This document shows positions 56,690 to 64,000 of a stretch of DNA of 64,000 nt, piece by piece (position 1 is the first letter of the stretch; the number at the start of each line of letters is the position of its first letter). The notes below the pieces were generated by a model that saw only the letters and a list, made by a program, of their open reading frames with translations, ran no database searches and was not told the DNA's origin. Origin of the DNA: Metabacillus arenae (GTDB lineage: Bacteria > Bacillota > Bacilli > Bacillales > Bacillaceae). The position numbers and the translations under genes are program-made. The stretch lies in contig NZ_JACXAI010000018.1 in NCBI RefSeq assembly GCF_014773385.1, positions 62,001 through 126,000 of the forward strand. Direction: 5' to 3'.

Positions 56690-57010
56690 AACTGGGGGAA
56701 GGCGGCTAATGAATGTTGTAAGCGGCTTTAATAAAGGGGTCTACAAGCAAATAAATGTCATATCCGGACAGAAAAATTGCCGAAACGGACAATAAATTTT
56801 ATGAATCGGACAATAAATTTTTGGGATAGTAAATGGAGAAAGCCGGCCAATAAAAGTTGCAGCAGCTCTAATAAAGGGGTCTACAAGCAAATAAATGTCA
56901 TATCCGGACAGAAAAATTGCCGAAACGGACAGTAAATTTTATGAATCGGACAATAAAATTTGAGTAACGGCCAGTATCTAGGGAGAAACGGCTAATAAAC
57001 GTTGTAAGCG
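56690..57010. repeat. GGACAATAAA tract with a 140-bp direct repeat
   Basis: 56729-56817 is repeated at 56869-56957 with one difference (A at 56792, G at 56932), a period of exactly 140 bp. Inside are shorter units around CGGACAATAAATTT and TATCCGGACAGAAAAATTG. No gene is seen between 56355 and 57294. The rest of the gap (57011-57222) is plain. Confidence 0.75.
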
Positions 57011-57222
57011 GCTAATATCTTTGGGTAAACTAAAGCGGCAGGCTGTAAACTTCAGGAAAAGCAGATGCATCATTTTGTAATCTTTATAATCAAAGGGACT
57101 TCAAGCAAGAAAAATGAAGAAATTAGAAAAAATATTTAATCAGGTAGCGATAGAGTGAGCGAGCTGTTTGTAAATAAAAGTTATCCACCAATTGAAGAAA
57201 TAACGAATGTACAAATTTCCAC

Positions 57223-57252
57223 TTGAAACTTGCCTTGCTTTTGTCGTATAAT
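57223..57252 (+). promoter_or_regulatory. tRNA-Arg promoter
   Basis: TTGAAA (57223-57228), 18 bases, TATAAT (57247-57252), 42 bp before the tRNA. Confidence 0.75.
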
Positions 57253-57294
57253 AACGCTACTGACCTTTTGTCAGCTTACAAATTTAATAATCGT

Positions 57295-57370
57295 GCGCTC
57301 GTAGCTCAGTTGGATAGAGCGGTGGTTTCCGGTACCACGTCTGCCGGGGGTTCGAATCCCTCCGAGCGCG
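57295..57370 (+). tRNA. tRNA-Arg (anticodon CCG)
   Basis: A 76-base cloverleaf. Acceptor GCGCTCG pairs with CGAGCGC; D-arm GCTC/GAGC; anticodon stem GTGGT/ACCAC with loop TTCCGGT, so anticodon CCG reading CGG; T-arm with GGTTCGAATCC. The 3' CCA is not encoded (discriminator G then TAATG). Its own promoter and terminator make it a single-gene transcript. A frame of 80 codons across it is spurious. Confidence 0.95.
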
Positions 57371-57385
57371 TAATGAAAGTCAAGG

Positions 57386-57426
57386 ATAGCAAGGGTTTGA
57401 GTGATTTACTCCCCTTGCTATTTTTA
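57386..57426 (+). terminator. Terminator of the tRNA transcript
   Basis: ATAGCAAGGG pairs with CCCTTGCTAT, followed by TTTTTAATG. Confidence 0.88.
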
Positions 57427-57458
57427 ATGGAAAACGCTAATTGCAAACATTTTGCTAA

Positions 57459-57593
57459 ACTTTAACAAATGAACAACCCGCAACTTTTCGTAATGATGTT
57501 GGTACTGAACAATCAAGAGATTATGAAAAAGGAATCTTAATGGCTGAATTTGAATTTCCGAACCAATGGTATGCTGAACAAATCGGCGAATAA
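57459..57593 (+). pseudogene. Unidentified coding remnant
   Basis: An open frame of 44 codons after a stop, no ribosome site (NEQPATFRNDVGTEQSRDYE, then MAEFEFPNQWYAEQIGE). It has the look of a protein C-terminus. I do not recognise the family. Confidence 0.35.
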
Positions 57594-57638
57594 AGGAGAT
57601 TTTGTTAGGAACTACATAAGAGAGAAGGTTGTGAAAAC

Positions 57639-58877
57639 GTGGGGAAAATAAAAATTTTATGGACAACTATGATTTCTACTATGCTATTAATGGTAGCATG
57701 CGGAAATGAGGAAGAAGCTTCGGGATCAAAAAAAGAAGATCCAAAGCTGAAAACAGAGGAAACAAGTGCCAAAAAAGAGACAACTGAAAAAGTAGAGGAA
57801 ACATCTGCATCCCAGGGCGATAATGAAGTATTAAACCCTAATATTGCAGAGGAATCACAAGGAAATGTAGAAGTTGTTTATACAAATAAAAAGCCTAAAT
57901 ATTCTCATGATATGGATGGTTTTAAAGTTAGTGTGGACCAGTATCAAATTGTAAAAGTAACAGACATGAATAAAGATTTTTATATTGAGTTTGACGATCA
58001 AACAGAAGGATATGTTGTAACGGCGAAAGTCACGATTGATAATACAACAGAAAAAGCAATGTATTATTCTCCGAATTTTACAATACAACTAAGCAATGAA
58101 CTTGATTACATTCTTACTGACATAGCATTTGTTCGAGAAGAACAACCAAAATCGAAAATAGAAACAGAAATATCTAAATGGGCAGCTGGTGAAAAAGTTA
58201 GTGGATTAGTCTCTTTTACCTTAACCAATGCACAATTTGATTCTTTGAAAACTGTTAAACCTAAATTCGTTATCGGTGGTGGCGTAGCTGATAATAAGCA
58301 GTATTCAGGCAGTAATCAAGAAAAAGGCATCTTTGATTTTACATTCAGTGGTGAGCAACAAGAAGCGACAGCAAACGCTACAAAGTTCTATCCAGATCAG
58401 CTAACGACAGGTAATATGGCAGATAAAACAATGATCTTTGAGAAAACAGACATCAATGAAACTCAACAATTGGATCATATAAAAGTAACACTTGAAGGCG
58501 TACAATATGCAGAAGTAACACCTACAGAAGCAAATAAAGTGCGCTTTAGCAATTTTGGTGATAATGGAATTGTCGCATTAACAGTAAAATTAGATCTTGA
58601 TAACCAATCAGATGCACCGCTCAGCATGCGGAATATCGATTCAAAAGTGGTTCTTGATAATGATCGTGGTAATATATTTGCACAAGGAATGGTTGAACCT
58701 TCTGAACCAAAAGAGATTAATGCAGGAGAACAAGGAGAAAAGTATCATGTTTTCATGTTTAGAAAAGATGAATTCGAATTATTTAAAACGTTTGATTTAG
58801 AATTCGGTCCTTTTGTTGGCGAGGATGGAAAAGATTTATTCAAAGGAAAAACTCTAACCTTTGCCTTACCGAGATAA
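57639..58877 (+). CDS. DUF5068-like lipoprotein
   Basis: A 412-residue lipoprotein with signal peptide and lipobox MVACG (cysteine near residue 21). A charged linker rich in Lys/Glu/Thr/Ser (residues 23-75) is followed by two related beta-sandwich regions of about 150 residues each (GFKVSVDQYQIVKVTDMNKD, VVTAKVTIDNTTEKAMYYSP; then IKVTLEGVQYAEVTPTEANK, VALTVKLDLDNQSDAPLSM). The paired blocks fit DUF5068/DUF4352-type telokin-like domains seen in Bacillus lipoproteins of unknown role. Start GTG 57639 with GAGAAGG upstream. Alone between two terminators, so monocistronic. Confidence 0.75.
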   Translation: MGKIKILWTTMISTMLLMVACGNEEEASGSKKEDPKLKTEETSAKKETTEKVEETSASQGDNEVLNPNIAEESQGNVEVVYTNKKPKYSHDMDGFKVSVDQYQIVKVTDMNKDFYIEFDDQTEGYVVTAKVTIDNTTEKAMYYSPNFTIQLSNELDYILTDIAFVREEQPKSKIETEISKWAAGEKVSGLVSFTLTNAQFDSLKTVKPKFVIGGGVADNKQYSGSNQEKGIFDFTFSGEQQEATANATKFYPDQLTTGNMADKTMIFEKTDINETQQLDHIKVTLEGVQYAEVTPTEANKVRFSNFGDNGIVALTVKLDLDNQSDAPLSMRNIDSKVVLDNDRGNIFAQGMVEPSEPKEINAGEQGEKYHVFMFRKDEFELFKTFDLEFGPFVGEDGKDLFKGKTLTFALPR

Positions 58878-58889
58878 ATAGAAATAGAG

Positions 58890-58923
58890 AAACCAGTGTT
58901 TTAACTTTAGACACTGGTTTTTA
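58890..58923 (+). terminator. Terminator of the lipoprotein gene
   Basis: AAACCAGTGT pairs with ACACTGGTTT, loop 10-11 bases, then TTTTAG. Confidence 0.85.
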
Positions 58924-59448
58924 GCTTTCAGGAGGTATATGTGAACCTTACAGAAGATTTTCAATCAGGTATAAACATGATTTTAACTTAAGTTTAAGAT
59001 TATAAGGTTTTGAATTTTATTATCCCTTGAAATAATTTGATAAAAATCCATTTTGGCGTTTTCACCGATAATGATGTTATCGTTGGAGTTGTAAAAGAAA
59101 AGGAATATTTACCAAAAGAGTTTTACACATTTTTCAAAGGGTATAGTTAAGTATTCAATTATCACCTCTCGGAATTAGAAGGTGGTGGAGGTGGTCGAGC
59201 TAAGAAAGGGACAATAGACTTAAAAAAGCTCTAAAAGGAATTGATATGAAAACCATTTTCGTTAGTTGAATTCAACCGCGCTCGTGACCAAACTGACCGC
59301 ATCATGCCAGGAAAACGTGTCGACGCCGATACAACGGTAAATCGTACGGGCTGTCCGCGGAGGATAACAAAAAGGATTCGACAAGGAATTCCTTGTCTCA
59401 TCTTCCTCTGCGAATGCCAAGAGTCTATAATTATTTTAGGAGGAGATT
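58924..59448 (+). pseudogene. Graveyard of coding fragments
   Basis: Several disconnected plus-strand stretches look coding but lack starts: 59040-59150 (HFGVFTDNDVIVGVVKEKEY, ending TFFKGYS and stop), about 59150-59235 (HLSELEGGGGGRAKKGTIDL, ending KKL and stop) and about 59270-59345 (LVEFNRARDQTDRIM, then VDADTTVNRTGC). They run in different frames. GACAAGGAATTCCTTGTC at 59380-59397 is an 18-bp perfect palindrome. I could not name the parent proteins. The region likely holds remains of at least two genes lost next to the peptidoglycan-binding gene. Confidence 0.4.
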
Positions 59449-60048
59449 ATGTTGAAAAAGAAATGGTTAGCAGTAATACCCGCGGTTGCACTTGTGGCTG
59501 CGCCACTCCCCTTTCAAACCGCAGACGCAGCCTCAGAAAATAAATCGGTTCAACTATCAGAATCAGAAATACCAGCAGGATATGAAGCGATATTAGAATG
59601 GCCACCTGAAGAACAGCCAATCGTCAAACAGGGGAGCCAAAGTTTTGAAGTTGAATTTATTCAAGTGATGTTAAATCACTTTGGATTTGAAACAGAAGTT
59701 GATGGAATTTTTGGTCCGCACACAGACCAACAAGTTCGTCAATTGCAAGCTGAAAAGGGGTTGGCCCAAGACGGGATTGTTGGTGTTGATACATGGACTG
59801 TACTGCTTGATGAATATCAAGAAGAGTTGTTTTCCGTAGAAAAAGCGATTGATTATGCAGAGGAAGCCCTAGATAATGATGATCTAGTGTTTAGTAGCGA
59901 TGGTGTGCTTCATAAGGACTCAGATGGAAAAGTATTTTATTCTTTGAAAGCACAAAGTCAAGATTTAATTGATGACGGAGGTACTGGCACGGTCGGATTC
60001 TATGATGTGTATCAAAATGGAGATGTTGTGGAATCAAAACCAAGATAG
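59449..60048 (+). CDS. Secreted peptidoglycan-binding domain protein
   Basis: A 199-residue exported protein. Signal peptide 1-27 (hydrophobic, ending TADA). A PG_binding_1 domain at about residues 62-125 (VEFIQVMLNHFGFETEVDGI, FGPHTDQQVRQLQAEKGLAQ, DGIVGVDTWTVLL), the usual four-helix repeat that holds proteins to peptidoglycan. Residues 125-199 form a PepSY-like acidic tail (SVEKAIDYAEEALDNDD, then FYDVYQNGDVVES). No catalytic domain is present. ATG 59449 with AGGAGGAG 6 bases upstream. May have served a lost partner gene. Confidence 0.85.
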   Translation: MLKKKWLAVIPAVALVAAPLPFQTADAASENKSVQLSESEIPAGYEAILEWPPEEQPIVKQGSQSFEVEFIQVMLNHFGFETEVDGIFGPHTDQQVRQLQAEKGLAQDGIVGVDTWTVLLDEYQEELFSVEKAIDYAEEALDNDDLVFSSDGVLHKDSDGKVFYSLKAQSQDLIDDGGTGTVGFYDVYQNGDVVESKPR

Positions 60049-60079
60049 ACGCTGATTTTATAGATTGAATCACTGAAAG

Positions 60080-60116
60080 GAAGTCCCAGACTATATCAGT
60101 CGGGGGCTTTTCTTTT
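60080..60116 (+). terminator. Terminator of the peptidoglycan-binding gene
   Basis: AAGTCCCAGACT pairs imperfectly with AGTCGGGGGCTT, then TTCTTTT. Confidence 0.75.
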
Positions 60117-60266
60117 GGCTATACACGTGTTATTTCCATTATTTTCTTAACCTCAATCCTCGAATCGTTGCCTTACTCCATAAAAGTATGGTTGATCATT
60201 TCAATTGTATTCTTCCTAATAGTGAGTATTTTTTTGACTATTTATTTACAGAATATTAATTATGGT

Positions 60267-60794
60267 TTAGACCTTCGTTTCAGATGGCGACTTTTTTATG
60301 ACATCGGCATCACCTGCAACGTCAACGTGTGCTGTTTCTTTTTTCAGCTTTTTCTTTATTTGTTTCATTTCTTCTATTTGACGTTTTGTAACCGATACTT
60401 CATTCACTTGCACAGGGTGTTTGTTTATTTCAACTTCTTCTTCTTTCAAAGGAATGCGAAGTTCCTCCTCATTTCCTGCTTCTATTACCATTTCTTCGCG
60501 CTTAATTGGAACCGTGAATGTTTTCTGTTCTTCGACGACTTCTTTATGAACCTTTACTTCACCCATATGTACTCGTTCTTTTTTTATATCCAGCAGTTCT
60601 TCACGTAATTGAAGCGTTTGTTCTTTATTTTTATTTGTTTTTTCAGAGAGTCCGTCGATGTTCCTTCTTGCCTTCATAGTATAACTAATGCCGCCAACGA
60701 TTCCTCCCAAAAAGACTCCTGTTACTACCGTAAAACCTGTTACCCAACCGATTATGCTACCGATTATCCCACCAATAATAATATACTTTCCCAT
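60267..60794 (-). CDS. DUF2382 (YsnF/AvaK) domain protein with N-terminal membrane segment
   Basis: A 175-residue protein. Residues 1-38 are two glycine-rich hydrophobic helices (IIIGGIIGSIIGWVTGF, GVFLGGIVGGISY), like glycine-zipper stress proteins. The remaining 135 residues are a DUF2382 domain: LQLREELLDIKKERVHMGEV, VVEEQKTFTVPIKREEMVIE, EINKHPVQVNEVSVTKRQIE. Such domains are found in YsnF and other stress-linked proteins; the function is unknown. On the minus strand AGGAGG lies close to the ATG (4 bases). The second DUF2382 gene is 79 bp upstream in the same direction, so they probably form one unit and arose by duplication. Confidence 0.8.
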   Translation of the reverse strand: MGKYIIIGGIIGSIIGWVTGFTVVTGVFLGGIVGGISYTMKARRNIDGLSEKTNKNKEQTLQLREELLDIKKERVHMGEVKVHKEVVEEQKTFTVPIKREEMVIEAGNEEELRIPLKEEEVEINKHPVQVNEVSVTKRQIEEMKQIKKKLKKETAHVDVAGDADVIKKSPSETKV

Positions 60795-60873
60795 AGGACC
60801 TCCTAAAGTTATTTTTTATGTAAAGAGGATGGAAAGAAACCTACTTAACTAGAAGTTAAGTAGGTGGGAACAA

Positions 60874-61350
60874 TTAGTCCTCATTGATAATATCTGCATT
60901 ACCATGCGATTCAACATCTGCAACTTCTTTACGAAGTACGTCGCGTACTTGTTCTGTTTCCTGAACCGAACGTTTATGAGCAGAGACTTCACCAGTGACG
61001 ACCGTATGCTTTGCTACATCAATTTTTTCAGCAGTTACTGGAATGTGAACCATTTCTTCTTCTGTAATTGGTTCATCTGTTGGTTCGTGATCAATGGCTC
61101 TTTGTTCTATGACGACTTGATCATGTGAAACCGGGACATTCACTGATTGTTCTTCCTCAACAACGTCCTTATGAAGCGTCACATCACCCGTCTCCACCCG
61201 ATGTTTGTCGATGTCTAATTCTTCCTCACGAAGATCAAGATGTGCGTCTTCTGCTGCAAATTCTGTATCGGGAGTGCGATCTACTTTACGTACCTTTTTT
61301 CGAGTTTCCTTTTGAGTTTCTTCTTCGTTAAATAAATCAAAAAAGCCCAT
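60874..61350 (-). CDS. DUF2382 (YsnF/AvaK) domain protein
   Basis: A 158-residue soluble protein dominated by one DUF2382 domain: DLREEELDIDKHRVETGDVT, VVEEEQSVNVPVSHDQVVIE, EEMVHIPVTAEKIDVAKHTV and the C-terminal RSVQETEQVRDVLRKEVADV. Acidic and rich in Glu and Asp. Unlike its neighbour it has no membrane segment. The minus-strand ribosome site TAGGAGG is 9 bases before the ATG. Expected role is stress-linked, unproven. First gene of the pair; no sigma-B-type promoter was recognised. Confidence 0.82.
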   Translation of the reverse strand: MGFFDLFNEEETQKETRKKVRKVDRTPDTEFAAEDAHLDLREEELDIDKHRVETGDVTLHKDVVEEEQSVNVPVSHDQVVIEQRAIDHEPTDEPITEEEMVHIPVTAEKIDVAKHTVVTGEVSAHKRSVQETEQVRDVLRKEVADVESHGNADIINED

Positions 61351-61562
61351 GCTGAAAACCTCCTAAGGGATGTGTTTAGATCGTACAACTAGTAATGTTA
61401 CCTGTGTGAATGAAAATATGCGTTTGAATTTTGGTGCCTGTTTGTAAAAAGGCTTTGCTAAGCCATTTGGTGTATTTTACAAGGTGATGACGAATTTATC
61501 GAATAGCCGCATGTCCTTTCCCAAAAAGTTACATACTAAACGAAAGAGAAAGGGTGAGATGG

Positions 61563-61732
61563 ATGAGAAAAATGAACCAGGACGCTGCACCAAATAACAA
61601 CCTTACTTAAACTAAATTCGGTCCTCTAAACTAGCTTCAACCAATCAAGATGAGGATCACGAATTTTCAGAAGAACTTGCTGACGGTGGGGAACGGAACG
61701 AAATCATAACTAGACAACAAAAGAATGAATAA
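61563..61732 (+). pseudogene. Broken YfhD-like small protein gene
   Basis: A small open frame from ATG 61563 stops after 13 codons (MRKMNQDAAPNNNLT); in another frame the sequence continues as LASTNQDEDHEFSEELADGG then ERNEIITRQQKNE and a stop at 61730-61732. HEFSEELAD resembles the conserved EFSEELAD core of the small YfhD proteins. One or more frameshifts separate the start from this core. A weak ribosome site (AAAGGGTGA) precedes the ATG. The rest of 61351-61562 holds no gene. Confidence 0.4.
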
Positions 61733-61784
61733 TTTTCTGTTTTGAAATCTATTGACAGTCTAGTTTGCCTATGATAAAAATAAA

Positions 61785-61799
61785 GTAATCGTTTTCAAT
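61785..61799 (-). promoter_or_regulatory. Candidate cre site upstream of licT
   Basis: TAATCGTTTTCAA, which on the minus strand reads TTGAAAACGATTA and matches the cre consensus at 12 of 13 positions. It sits between a TTGACA box (61752-61757) and the RAT sequence, so CcpA would block the licT transcript. Confidence 0.65.
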
Positions 61800-61817
61800 C
61801 AATCAAAACAAGTAATT

Positions 61818-61846
61818 AGGATTGTTACTGTTTAGCAGGCAAAACC
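61818..61846 (+). promoter_or_regulatory. RAT antiterminator before licT
   Basis: GGATTGTTACTG (61819-61830), then GGCAAAACC (61838-61846), the LicT/SacY-type ribonucleic antiterminator. It overlaps the 5' arm of the terminator that follows, so bound LicT would prevent that hairpin. Confidence 0.9.
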
Positions 61847-61905
61847 TAAATTTGTTTAGAAGTATCCATTATGGAATTTCTATGAGCAAATTTAGGTTTT
61901 TTTTG
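61843..61905 (+). terminator. Leader terminator controlled by LicT
   Basis: AACCTAAATTTG (61843-61854) pairs with CAAATTTAGGTT (61887-61898), then eight T. Exclusive with the RAT hairpin. Confidence 0.9.
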
Positions 61906-61940
61906 TAGCTTGATCAAATCTGTGGCAAGGACGAGGGCAA

Positions 61941-62807
61941 ATGGAAATTATAAAAGTGTTCAACAACAATGTTGTACTAACCGAAAATGAACATAAGCAA
62001 GAGATGGTCGTTATGGGAAGAGGACTAGCCTTTCAAAGAAGGGTTGGAGATGCAATCGATAACGAAAAGGTAGAGAAGACATTTGTCTTGGAGAACCAAG
62101 GGATTTCCGATAAATTAGCAGAGCTGCTGGAGGAAATCTCGGAAAAGTACCTTTTGATATCAGAGCGCATTATTACGTATGCTAAATCTAGACTTGGCGC
62201 CAGTCTGGATGATTATTTGTACGTTGCTCTGACCGACCACTTGAGCTTTGCCATTAGTCGTCATAAGCAAGGTTTGCAGCTGCCGAATGCCTTAACTTGG
62301 GAAATTAAAAAATATTATAAAAATGAATATCATGTAGCTTTAAAAGCACTCGATATGATTGAGGAAGAAACGGGGATTCGAATGGATGATAGTGAGGCGG
62401 CTTCGATTGCTTTGCATCTCGTCAACAGTCAAATGTCAGGAGATAGGAAAGATGAAGCCGTACAGGTAGTAAAGATGGTAAATGACATATTAAGTATTGT
62501 CAAATACCATTATAAAATGGAGCTTGATGAAAGCTCGATTAGTTATGAACGTTTTTTAACACATTTGCGTTTCTTCGCCTGGAGGCTTATTCGCAAGGAA
62601 AGAACGAGTCTAAATAACGAAGATGACTTTCTTTTTCAACAAATTAAGCGTCAATATCATAAAGCGTTTATATGTAGTGAAAAGATAGCAGCTTATGTAG
62701 AAAATACACATAAATGTGCTGTTTCGATAGATGAATTAAGTTATTTAACCTTACACATCCACCGTGTCACATCAAGATATGAATGGAATCAAAATACTCC
62801 ACTATAG
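61941..62807 (+). CDS. licT: BglG-family transcriptional antiterminator (LicT/SacT type)
   Basis: A 288-residue RNA-binding antiterminator. RNA-binding domain at 1-55 (IIKVFNNNVVLTENEHKQEM, VVMGRGLAFQRRVGDAID), then two PTS regulation domains, PRD1 (about 65-170; VALTDHLSFAISRHKQG with a regulatory His near residue 100) and PRD2 (about 175-280; ISYERFLTHLRFFAWRLIRK, SYLTLHIHRVT). HPr phosphorylates the PRDs; the sugar-specific EII controls them negatively. Its own gene is preceded and followed by RAT-terminator pairs. RBS GACGAGGG before the ATG. Together with bglP it forms a beta-glucoside uptake unit. Confidence 0.93.
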   Translation: MEIIKVFNNNVVLTENEHKQEMVVMGRGLAFQRRVGDAIDNEKVEKTFVLENQGISDKLAELLEEISEKYLLISERIITYAKSRLGASLDDYLYVALTDHLSFAISRHKQGLQLPNALTWEIKKYYKNEYHVALKALDMIEEETGIRMDDSEAASIALHLVNSQMSGDRKDEAVQVVKMVNDILSIVKYHYKMELDESSISYERFLTHLRFFAWRLIRKERTSLNNEDDFLFQQIKRQYHKAFICSEKIAAYVENTHKCAVSIDELSYLTLHIHRVTSRYEWNQNTPL

Positions 62808-62835
62808 GATTGTTACTGTCCGGCAGGCAAAACCT
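62806..62835 (+). promoter_or_regulatory. Second RAT antiterminator, overlapping the licT stop codon
   Basis: GGATTGTTACTG (62807-62818) and GGCAAAACC (62826-62834), the same core as at 61818. It begins within the TAG of licT, so the last bases of licT fold into the control RNA of the next gene. Confidence 0.9.
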
Positions 62836-62898
62836 GGGTTGAGCGAAATAGATGCAAGAGGTCTTTCCTTTTTGTATCTTCGCTCGGCTTAGGTTTTT
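62831..62898 (+). terminator. LicT-controlled terminator before bglP
   Basis: AACCT and GAGCGAA (62831-62847) pair with TTCGCTC and AGGTT (about 62879-62895), followed by six T. Confidence 0.85.
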
Positions 62899-62935
62899 TA
62901 TTTGTCAAAAAATATAAATAAAGCGGGGGAGATTA

Positions 62936-64000
62936 ATGAGGTACGAGCAATTGGCAAAAGACATTGTTGAAAATGTTGGTGGAAAAGAAAACGTTAACAG
63001 TGTAGTTCATTGTATTACTCGTTTGCGATTTAAGCTGAAAGATGAAGGAAAGGCGAATACAGATGTACTAAAAAATATGGATGGCGTCGTCACTGTTATG
63101 AAAAGCGGCGGCCAATATCAAGTTGTCATCGGAAATCATGTTCCTGATGTTTACAAAGCAGTCGTAGAAATTGGAGGGTTTCATACTCAAGCGCCAATAG
63201 AAGCTGATGATAAGAAAGACCAGGGTTTGTTTAACCGCTTTATAGACATCATTTCTAGTATTTTCACACCAATTCTTGGTGTTTTAGCTGCTACAGGGAT
63301 GATTAAAGGATTTAATGCCCTATTCTTAGCAATAGGCTGGTTAGACATTACTTCAGGGACATATCAAATATTAAATGCGGTTGGAGATTCCTTATTTCAT
63401 TTTTTCCCTATCTTTCTAGGCTATACAGCTAGTAAAAAATTCGGAGGAAGTACTTTTATTGGCATGGCAATCGGAGCAGCATTAGTATACCCAGCATTAT
63501 CTGGTCTATCAACTGGTGAACCACTTTATACATTATTCGCAGGAACGATTTTTGAATCACCAATTCATATTACATTCTTGGGAATTCCCGTTATTTTAAT
63601 GAGTTATGCCTCTTCAGTTATTCCAATTATACTGGCAGCTTATTTTGGAGCGAAAGTAGAGTATAGGTTTAAGAAAGTTATTCCAGACGTTGTTAAAACA
63701 TTCTTAGTTCCTTTCTTAACATTACTTGTCGTTGTACCGATTACATTCATGGTTATTGGACCAATTGCAACATGGGCAGGTCAGCTCTTAGGGCAAGCTA
63801 CTCTTTGGATCTATAATCTGAGTCCGCTTGTGGCAGGTGTTTTTATTGGGGCTTTCTGGCAAGTATTCGTTATCTTTGGTCTTCATTGGGGTCTTGTTCC
63901 AATTGGGATTAACAATATAGCAGTACACGGTGCAGATCCTATATTAGCTCTGACGTTTGCTGCTTCATTCGCACAAATTGGGGCTGTACTTGGAATCTGG
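62936..64000 (+). CDS. bglP: Beta-glucoside PTS permease, IIBC(A), N-terminal part
   Basis: 355 codons, cut by the window end. IIB domain at 1-90 with phosphocysteine C26 in VVHCITRLRFKL and GQYQVVIGNHVPDVYK. From about residue 100 the IIC membrane domain has at least eight hydrophobic helices (IISSIFTPILGVLAATGMIKG, LGYTASKKFGG, FIGMAIGAALVYP, FGLHWGLVPIGINNIAVHGA). The motif order is that of BglP/BglF; a IIA domain is expected in the missing part. GGGGGAG lies before the ATG. Controlled by the RAT/terminator pair just upstream. A phospho-beta-glucosidase gene probably follows outside the window. Confidence 0.92.
   Translation, partial: MRYEQLAKDIVENVGGKENVNSVVHCITRLRFKLKDEGKANTDVLKNMDGVVTVMKSGGQYQVVIGNHVPDVYKAVVEIGGFHTQAPIEADDKKDQGLFNRFIDIISSIFTPILGVLAATGMIKGFNALFLAIGWLDITSGTYQILNAVGDSLFHFFPIFLGYTASKKFGGSTFIGMAIGAALVYPALSGLSTGEPLYTLFAGTIFESPIHITFLGIPVILMSYASSVIPIILAAYFGAKVEYRFKKVIPDVVKTFLVPFLTLLVVVPITFMVIGPIATWAGQLLGQATLWIYNLSPLVAGVFIGAFWQVFVIFGLHWGLVPIGINNIAVHGADPILALTFAASFAQIGAVLGIW

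Noticed and set aside
56690-57010. CRISPR array
   Set aside because: The repeat units are diverged and uneven, have no unique spacers of constant length, and no cas genes are near.
57223-57465. 80-codon open frame across the tRNA gene
   Set aside because: It covers the tRNA promoter, the whole cloverleaf and the terminator; no ribosome site.
59304-59543. 79-codon frame overlapping the peptidoglycan-binding gene
   Set aside because: It runs out of frame over the signal peptide of a clear gene; its first part is listed as a coding remnant instead.
60168-60608. 146-codon plus-strand frame with hydrophobic start
   Set aside because: Most of it is antisense to the well-supported DUF2382 gene and is Phe/Tyr/Cys-rich, typical of an antisense shadow; no ribosome site.

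Overview
The window reads as chromosome from a low-GC, spore-forming Bacillaceae bacterium (Bacillus in the broad sense). The evidence is conserved Bacillus gene order (uvrA-yvlABCD, hprK-lgt-yvoD-ppaX-yvoF, hisZGDBHAFI, yvcD, trxB, yvcI-rapZ-yvcK-whiA-crh, clpP), strong AGGAGG-type ribosome sites, sigma-A promoters, catabolite-repression (cre) sites and a CtsR box. No prophage, insertion sequence, rRNA or CRISPR array was seen. One tRNA gene (Arg, anticodon CCG) is present.

Layout. 1-3271: end of uvrA and the yvlABCD envelope-stress-type genes. 3303-26550: an accessory block between yvlD and hprK, which are close neighbours in B. subtilis. It holds a 1362-residue secreted lamin-tail/metallophosphoesterase, a fructan module (DeoR regulator, RbsB/A/C-like ABC importer, 1207-residue GH32 levanase), a hexuronate/mannonate module (GntR regulator, uxuA, uxuB, TRAP transporter, RspB-like dehydrogenase) and a secreted 5'-nucleotidase-like protein with an altered metal site. 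26551-30543: hprK, lgt, yvoD, ppaX, yvoF. 30563-35997: an EamA transporter and a LacI-controlled sugar ABC importer, inserted before his. 36902-43326: complete hisZGDBHAFI operon. 43877-52470: yvcD, a GNAT enzyme, trxB, an orphan sporulation-type histidine kinase, yvcI, rapZ, yvcK, whiA, crh. 52757-55628: MurNAc PTS gene murP, a decayed murQ and a nagR-type regulator. 55755-56354: clpP under CtsR control. 57295-61732: tRNA-Arg, a DUF5068-like lipoprotein, a peptidoglycan-binding protein, two DUF2382 genes and several coding remnants. 61785-64000: a LicT/BglP beta-glucoside system with two RAT antiterminators, cut by the window end.

How the genes work together. Carbon control is the theme. HprK phosphorylates HPr and Crh (both hprK and crh are here), and these would act with CcpA on the cre sites upstream of the fructan importer, the TRAP transporter, murP and licT. 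Local regulators add specificity: DeoR (three AATCAAA repeats spaced exactly 10 bp), GntR/FCD (a 32-bp nested palindrome), LacI (three GTAAACGTTTAC-type operators), NagR and LicT.

Most unusual features: a levanase whose catalytic domain is split by about 500 residues of binding modules; a family of dispersed hairpin repeats whose stems change sequence but stay paired; a murQ pseudogene next to an intact murP; phased operator arrays; and a leader motif shared by lacI and hisZ.
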